Positions 7,450 through 10,458 of a DNA stretch of 10,458 nt are shown in pieces. The stretch's first letter is position 1. Every line of letters starts with the position of its first letter. The notes under the pieces were generated by a model that ran no database searches, had not been told where the DNA came from, and worked only from the letters and a program-made list of their open reading frames with translations. Made by a program: the position numbers and the translations under genes. Source of the DNA: Thioalkalivibrio sp. (GTDB taxonomy: Bacteria; Pseudomonadota; Gammaproteobacteria; Ectothiorhodospirales; Ectothiorhodospiraceae); contig SLHN01000274.1 in the NCBI GenBank assembly GCA_007136145.1, positions 1 to 10,458 of the forward strand. Direction: 5' to 3'.

Positions 7450-7800
7450 CGACTGTCCTCCAAGGGCTTGCGCACCGCTGCCTGTCTCTGGTGTTACCTT
7501 CGGTTCCACCATGCTGAAAGACTTGGTCCGGGTTCGGCCTGGGTGCGTGGGGAGAGCAGCGAATTCTGTTCGCGGAATCCCGCCCCACTGATCAAGTCTA
7601 GACCTTCGCTGTGGAAGATGCGCAGCTGTTCCCGTGGGTCCGCGCGCGCCCGAGAGCGCGCGGGTCCGAGTGGCTCGCAATGTGGTGGCTTGTTCGGCGA
7701 GTCCGGGAGCGATCACCCGGCGATTGACAGGCGGCGACGACGGAACTCCTTCAACCGGAGGGCACGCCGCATTCATCCGAACGGCCGCTCAGTGAGGCAG
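7450..7800. other. Gap between cupin and rhodanese genes, with GC hairpin
   Basis: This 351-base stretch lies between two minus-strand genes and presumably holds the end of the cupin transcript and the promoter of the rhodanese/GGDEF-EAL unit. CCGCGCGC (7640-7647) pairs exactly with GCGCGCGG (7656-7663) over an 8-base loop, and the direct repeat GGGTCCG occurs at 7636-7642 and 7662-7668. There is no T-run after the hairpin on the minus strand. A smaller CTCC/GGAG stem sits at 7746-7760. I see no clear promoter and no supported gene; open frames here on both strands lack ribosome sites and family resemblance. Confidence 0.45.
7489..7511 (-). promoter_or_regulatory. Symmetric stem-loop in 5' leader of rhodanese gene
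   Basis: On the minus strand TGGTG-GA-ACC-GAA-GGT-AA-CACCA forms a stem of 5 + 3 bp with a GA/AA internal loop and a GAA triloop. It ends about 40 bases before the ATG at 7449 and clear of the ribosome site at 7456-7461. It could be a leader RNA structure or a protein operator, or chance. It does not match any riboswitch class I could recall, including the c-di-GMP classes. Confidence 0.25.
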
Positions 7801-8286
7801 TCAGTGGGAGTGGGCTTCATGCTTCGGAATGCTCAGGGGCGTGCCCTCCACGCCGGCATGGAAAACAAGGATGACGGCGGGTTCAACTCCTTCATTCGTG
7901 CCGAAGTGCCAGAGATCGACGACTTCGACGATCGTGTCGCCGGCCGCAAGTTCCAGACGTTTTCCATCCTCCGTGACGACGGTGAGCATCCCCTGGAGCA
8001 GGTATCCTGCATTGATACCGGGGTGCTTGTGCATCGGCAATGTCGTTCGTGGTGGAACGGTGATTCTCAGGATCTGAATCTCGGGTTGCCCCGCTGGATA
8101 GGCGGGAAGCAATGAGCCTTCCCAACTGGTCGTGGACTGGTTCAGCTTTTCGACAACGGGGTCTGCGGTCGCATGGTGCGCGGCGATTCCCGATAAGGCC
8201 ACAAGCAACAGGGTAACGATCGTCCGGTTCGCGCGGTTTCGATTGCCGCGTGTTCCGCGGGCCGGATCATTCGCCGATATCCTCAT
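7801..8286 (-). CDS. Secreted small cupin-domain protein
   Basis: The 161-residue product has an N-terminal signal sequence: basic n-region to about residue 21, hydrophobic core IVTLLLVALSGIAA, and cleavage probably after HHATA near 41. A single cupin barrel follows. Motif 1 is TLPMHKHPGINAGYLLQG (His86, His88), in which the position usually holding a metal-binding Glu is Asn or Ala. Motif 2 is AAGDTIVEVVDLWHFGTNEG (His127, Asn131). The product ends in a His-rich PKHEAHSH that could help bind metal. Substrate and reaction cannot be told from sequence; many such proteins bind a metal in the periplasm. ATG at 8286 has GGAGG seven bases upstream, placed inside the deaminase gene. The two genes overlap by 20 bases in different frames, so translational coupling is likely. 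Confidence 0.85.
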   Translation of the reverse strand: MRISANDPARGTRGNRNRANRTIVTLLLVALSGIAAHHATADPVVEKLNQSTTSWEGSLLPAYPAGQPEIQILRITVPPRTTLPMHKHPGINAGYLLQGMLTVVTEDGKRLELAAGDTIVEVVDLWHFGTNEGVEPAVILVFHAGVEGTPLSIPKHEAHSH

Positions 8287-8704
8287 TCCAAACCTCCGGT
8301 TGTTCGTGGATAAACTGGCGCATCAGCGCGATACAGCGAGGGTCATTCTCGACCCGAACGTTCACGCCATGTTCCCGCAACCACCGTTCCTCGCCAAGAA
8401 ACGTCTGATTCTCACCGATCACCACGCGAGGGATGCGATACAGGCGAATGGCTCCGCTGCACATCGCGCAGGGTGAGAGTGTGGTGTAGAGCGTGCATTC
8501 CCGATAAAAGGACGCGCTGCGCCGTCCGGCGTTTTCAATGGCGTCCATTTCGCCGTGCAGAATACTGCTGCCCTGCTGCACTCGGCGATTGTGGCCACGG
8601 CCGACGATCGTTCCATCGCGAACCAGGACCGAGCCGATCGGAATACCGCCCTCCGCGAGGCCGGCTTCGGCTTCCTCGATCGCTGCCCGCAGAAACGGAT
8701 CCAT
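8267..8704 (-). CDS. Cytosine deaminase, yeast FCY1-type (zinc-dependent)
   Basis: The 145-residue product belongs to the cytidine/deoxycytidylate deaminase fold and closely follows yeast FCY1 along its length as I recall that sequence. Shared features are EGGIPIG near the start, GRGHN, the zinc/catalytic LHGEM (His50, Glu52), TLYTTLSPCAMCSGAI (Cys79, Cys82), IPRVVIGEN, and the distinctive C-terminus W-x-EDIGE. The expected reaction is cytosine to uracil plus ammonia in the cytoplasm. This family is unrelated to the amidohydrolase CodA of E. coli. ATG at 8704 has GGAG six bases upstream; an in-frame GTG at 8716 would add four residues but its first codons are that ribosome site. All zinc ligands are present. 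First gene of a minus-strand unit, divergent from urease. Guanine deaminase or another base deaminase is a less likely alternative. Confidence 0.88.
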   Translation of the reverse strand: MDPFLRAAIEEAEAGLAEGGIPIGSVLVRDGTIVGRGHNRRVQQGSSILHGEMDAIENAGRRSASFYRECTLYTTLSPCAMCSGAIRLYRIPRVVIGENQTFLGEERWLREHGVNVRVENDPRCIALMRQFIHEQPEVWNEDIGE

Positions 8705-8724
8705 CGTTGTCTCCACCAGCAGTT

Positions 8725-8734
8725 GTTGTACAAC
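8725..8734. promoter_or_regulatory. 10-base perfect palindrome upstream of cytosine deaminase
   Basis: GTTGTACAAC is a perfect palindrome ending 20 bases upstream of the deaminase ATG at 8704. Its place and symmetry suit a repressor operator, but a 10-base palindrome can arise by chance and I see no second copy in the window. Confidence 0.2.
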
Positions 8735-9192
8735 CCAATGTCCGATAAGGCTACCGTGCGGGGAGGTTGCCTGAAACCGGAGAACCAGACAAGACCAGCG
8801 TGACCGGCTTGCTCGGTGCTTCCCCTGTGGGTCTTGCGGGTTTCCCCACGATCAGTATCGCTACTCCCGTCGGCGTGGAACCCGCGATCATCCCCATTGT
8901 GGTGCATGATCTGCTCCGAAAAAGGGCGCCTGGCACGACGAAAATTCGATCTCCGCGCGTTGTCGGAGTGAGCGTAGCTCGCGCGCCCCAGCGACGTACC
9001 CTCGCGTGTAGTGGCCCGCGACTGGTCGGGTTCCGTGGCCTGCCATGTGGAATACGGGAGCTTGCTCCCGCATCTGGCGCCGGATCAACCAACTCCCCAC
9101 AGCGGCGACATGATCACTCTCGCCAGGGTCGATCGAAATTTTTGCACACAATACCTTGCAGAAATGGCCCGGTTCCTGCTTACTCGACGGAT
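8735..9192. other. Divergent intergenic region between deaminase and ureD
   Basis: No gene is supported here. The ureD reading frame stays open upstream to 8767, and a 113-codon minus-strand frame covers 8751-9092, but neither has a ribosome site or a recognisable domain. Two TTGCA copies (9142-9146 and 9156-9160) sit about 35-50 bases before ureD in an AT-richer patch, which is a plausible place for its promoter, though no clear sigma70 or sigma54 site is visible. A REP-like hairpin is listed separately. Confidence 0.5.
9052..9073. repeat. Short REP-like hairpin with CTTG loop
   Basis: CGGGAG (9055-9060), loop CTTG, CTCCCG (9065-9070) make a perfect 6-bp stem, with two more A-T pairs outside one mismatch. 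The GGGAGC-TT-GCTCCC form recalls dispersed REP sequences of pseudomonads and relatives (from memory). No T-run follows, so it is not an obvious terminator. Confidence 0.4.
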
Positions 9193-10113
9193 ATGTCATT
9201 ACTGCCAATATCCCGTTTCGAGCCCCCATGCGTTGTCCCAGCCGCACCAGAGTCGCGGTCGAGTGCAATGGGGTGGTGCGCCAGGTTGGAACTCGGCTTC
9301 GAAGCAGGATCGGAGCGCACCGTCTTGCGGCATCGACGCCATGCTGGCCCGCTGCGGGTGCAACGCCCCTTTTATCCCGAGGGAAACCCCTGTCACACCT
9401 ACTTGCTGCATCCTCCCGGGGGCGTCGTCGGTGGCGATCGGCTGGACATCGAGGTGGCCGTTGAAAGCGGCGCGCATGCCCTGCTCACCACTCCCGCGGC
9501 GGCCAAGTTTTACCGTTCGGCGGGGCCGGTGGCGCGCCAGCGGCAGTCCTTGCGGGTTGCCGCGGGCGGCACACTGGAGTGGTTGCCGGCATTGAACATC
9601 GTCCATCGCGGAGCCCGGGTCGAGTTGCGTAACCGCTTCGAACTCGCACCCGACGCGCGCCTCCTCGCCTGGGATCTGCTCGGTCTGGGCCGACCGGGTA
9701 GTGGTGACAAGTTCGAGAGCGGTTGTTGTGACACGAGCCTTCAGGTGACCGTGGATCGCCGGCCACTGCTCGTCGAGCGGTTGCGAACCGAAGGTGGCGA
9801 CCCCATGCTGAAGGCGGCTTGGGGATTGCAGGGCCGCGGCTATCTGGCGACCCTGATCGCGGCGCCCGCCACGCCGCAGACGCTTGTTGCACTGCGCGGC
9901 GGGTTGCGATCGATGCCCGATGGTGCCTTCGGTTGTACGCTCCTGCCCATGCCAGGTCATCGATTGGGGCATCCCGTTACGGGCCTCCTGGTCTGTCGCT
10001 GGCTGGCGGCCGCCGGAGAGGCGCTGTGGGAATCGATGATCGAGGCCTGGGCGTTACTGCGTCCGCTGGTGCTCGGGCGGGAACCGTGCCCACCGCGTAT
10101 CTGGTCTACCTGA
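9193..10113 (+). CDS. ureD: Urease accessory protein UreD (UreH)
   Basis: UreD is the scaffold of the urease maturation complex: with UreF and UreG it binds apo-urease and helps insert the carbamylated-lysine dinickel centre in the cytoplasm. The product shows the family signatures ARLELGF, GPLRVQRPFYPEG, CHTYLLHPPGGVVGGDRLDIEV, and LLTTPAAAKFYRS, then the central NIVHRGARVE and LLAWDLLGLGRP, and a C-terminal LLRPLVLGREPCPPRIWST. ATG at 9193 gives 306 residues; an in-frame ATG at 9268 gives 281, nearer the usual 270-290. Neither has a strong ribosome site, so the start is uncertain. I prefer 9193 because family members often carry a short variable lead before the first conserved Trp/Ala-Arg segment. 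It is the first gene of the urease operon, 17 bases before ureA. Confidence 0.93.
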   Translation: MSLLPISRFEPPCVVPAAPESRSSAMGWCARLELGFEAGSERTVLRHRRHAGPLRVQRPFYPEGNPCHTYLLHPPGGVVGGDRLDIEVAVESGAHALLTTPAAAKFYRSAGPVARQRQSLRVAAGGTLEWLPALNIVHRGARVELRNRFELAPDARLLAWDLLGLGRPGSGDKFESGCCDTSLQVTVDRRPLLVERLRTEGGDPMLKAAWGLQGRGYLATLIAAPATPQTLVALRGGLRSMPDGAFGCTLLPMPGHRLGHPVTGLLVCRWLAAAGEALWESMIEAWALLRPLVLGREPCPPRIWST

Positions 10114-10130
10114 ACCTTTCGGAGCCGTAA

Positions 10131-10433
10131 ATGGAGTTGACCCCCAGAGAAAAGGACAAGCTGCTGCTGTTCACGGCGGCGCTGGTCGCCGAACGCCGCC
10201 GCGACCGCGGCCTGAAGCTGAACTACCCGGAGGCGGTCGCGCTGATCTCGGCGGCGATCCTCGAGGGTGCGCGCGATGGTCGGAGCGTCGCCGAACTGAT
10301 GGCGCTGGGCGGCGAGGTGCTGCGGCGCGACGACGTGATGGAGGGTGTGCCCGAGATGATTCCCGAGGTCCAGGTGGAAGCCACCTTCCCTGACGGAACC
10401 AAGCTGGTCACCGTGCATGAACCCATCCGTTGA
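10131..10433 (+). CDS. ureA: Urease gamma subunit
   Basis: The 100-residue product is full length and has the typical gamma-subunit sequence: MELTPREKDKLLLFTAALVAERR, then KLNYPEAVALISAAILEGARDG, VAELM and the C-terminal VPEMIPEVQVEATFPDGTKLVTVHEPIR. It is a structural subunit of the nickel urease that hydrolyses urea to ammonia and carbamate in the cytoplasm; the active site itself lies in the alpha subunit UreC, which is outside the window. GGAG lies six bases before the ATG. Order ureD-ureA is the common proteobacterial arrangement, so ureB, ureC and the remaining accessory genes are expected just past the right edge. The final 25 bases after the stop show nothing definable. Confidence 0.97.
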   Translation: MELTPREKDKLLLFTAALVAERRRDRGLKLNYPEAVALISAAILEGARDGRSVAELMALGGEVLRRDDVMEGVPEMIPEVQVEATFPDGTKLVTVHEPIR

Positions 10434-10458
10434 ATCTGGGGGGTTACCCGGGGGCCGA

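Noticed and set aside
7450..7620. c-di-GMP (GEMM) or other riboswitch before the rhodanese/GGDEF-EAL unit
   Set aside because: The stem-loop present does not carry the conserved core bases of any riboswitch class I can recall.
7450..7776. Longer N-terminus (up to 109 residues) for the rhodanese
   Set aside because: It would place the signal peptide inside the protein and lacks a ribosome site, whereas ATG 7449 has GGAGGA at ideal spacing.
8751..9092. 113-codon minus-strand frame upstream of the deaminase
   Set aside because: It has no ribosome site or domain and crosses the REP-like hairpin.
8933..9160. Sigma54 (-24/-12) or NtrC site for the urease operon, suggested by TGGCACG near 8931 and TTGCAC...TTGCA at 9142-9160
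   Set aside because: The spacing between the TGGCAC-like and TTGC elements is wrong by several bases in both places, and the half-sites are not the correct inverted repeat for NtrC.
9199..9972. 257-codon minus-strand frame opposite ureD
   Set aside because: The plus strand encodes conserved UreD motifs throughout; this frame has none.
1..10458. CRISPR array, tRNA or rRNA genes, transposase, or toxin-antitoxin or defence genes
   Set aside because: No regularly spaced direct repeats, cloverleaf, rRNA-like stretch or relevant protein motif was seen on either strand.

Overview
This is a GC-rich bacterial chromosomal window, most likely from a gammaproteobacterium. The pairing of PEP synthase with its PpsR regulator, the urease gene order ureD-ureA and the REP-like intergenic palindromes fit that group. 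A Chromatiales-like host is only a guess. I see no tRNA, rRNA, CRISPR array, transposase or phage gene.

Layout. Positions 1-389 are non-coding and hold two different imperfect palindromes back to back (57-153 and 201-275). A two-gene plus-strand operon follows: ppsA (390-2744) and ppsR (2737-3540), overlapping by 8 bases. After about 355 bases without a convincing gene comes a small plus-strand gene (3896-4327). It encodes a Lys/Ala-rich, histone-H1-like tail joined to a DUF2934 domain. It converges on a minus-strand block. In transcription order that block is: an FCY1-type cytosine deaminase (8704 to 8267); a secreted cupin overlapping it by 20 bases (8286 to 7801); a 351-base gap; an exported single-domain rhodanese (7449 to 6922); and, 22 bases on, a membrane-bound GGDEF-EAL protein with a periplasmic sensor region (6899 to 4494). 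A divergent gap of about 490 bases (8705-9192) separates the deaminase from a plus-strand urease operon, of which ureD (9193-10113) and ureA (10131-10433) are visible. The rest of the operon should lie beyond the right edge.

How the genes fit together. PpsA makes PEP from pyruvate for gluconeogenesis, and PpsR switches it off and on by phosphorylation next to the catalytic histidine, which is present here in the expected Thr-Cys-His context. Cytosine deaminase and urease both release ammonia, so the divergent pair suggests nitrogen salvage. The rhodanese/GGDEF-EAL pair looks like one transcription unit that may couple a periplasmic sulfur or redox signal to c-di-GMP; this is inference from gene arrangement. 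Nothing here is a clear new defence or mobile system. The points most worth checking are the rhodanese/c-di-GMP pair, the deaminase-cupin overlap, the histone-like DUF2934 protein and the paired palindromes upstream of ppsA.
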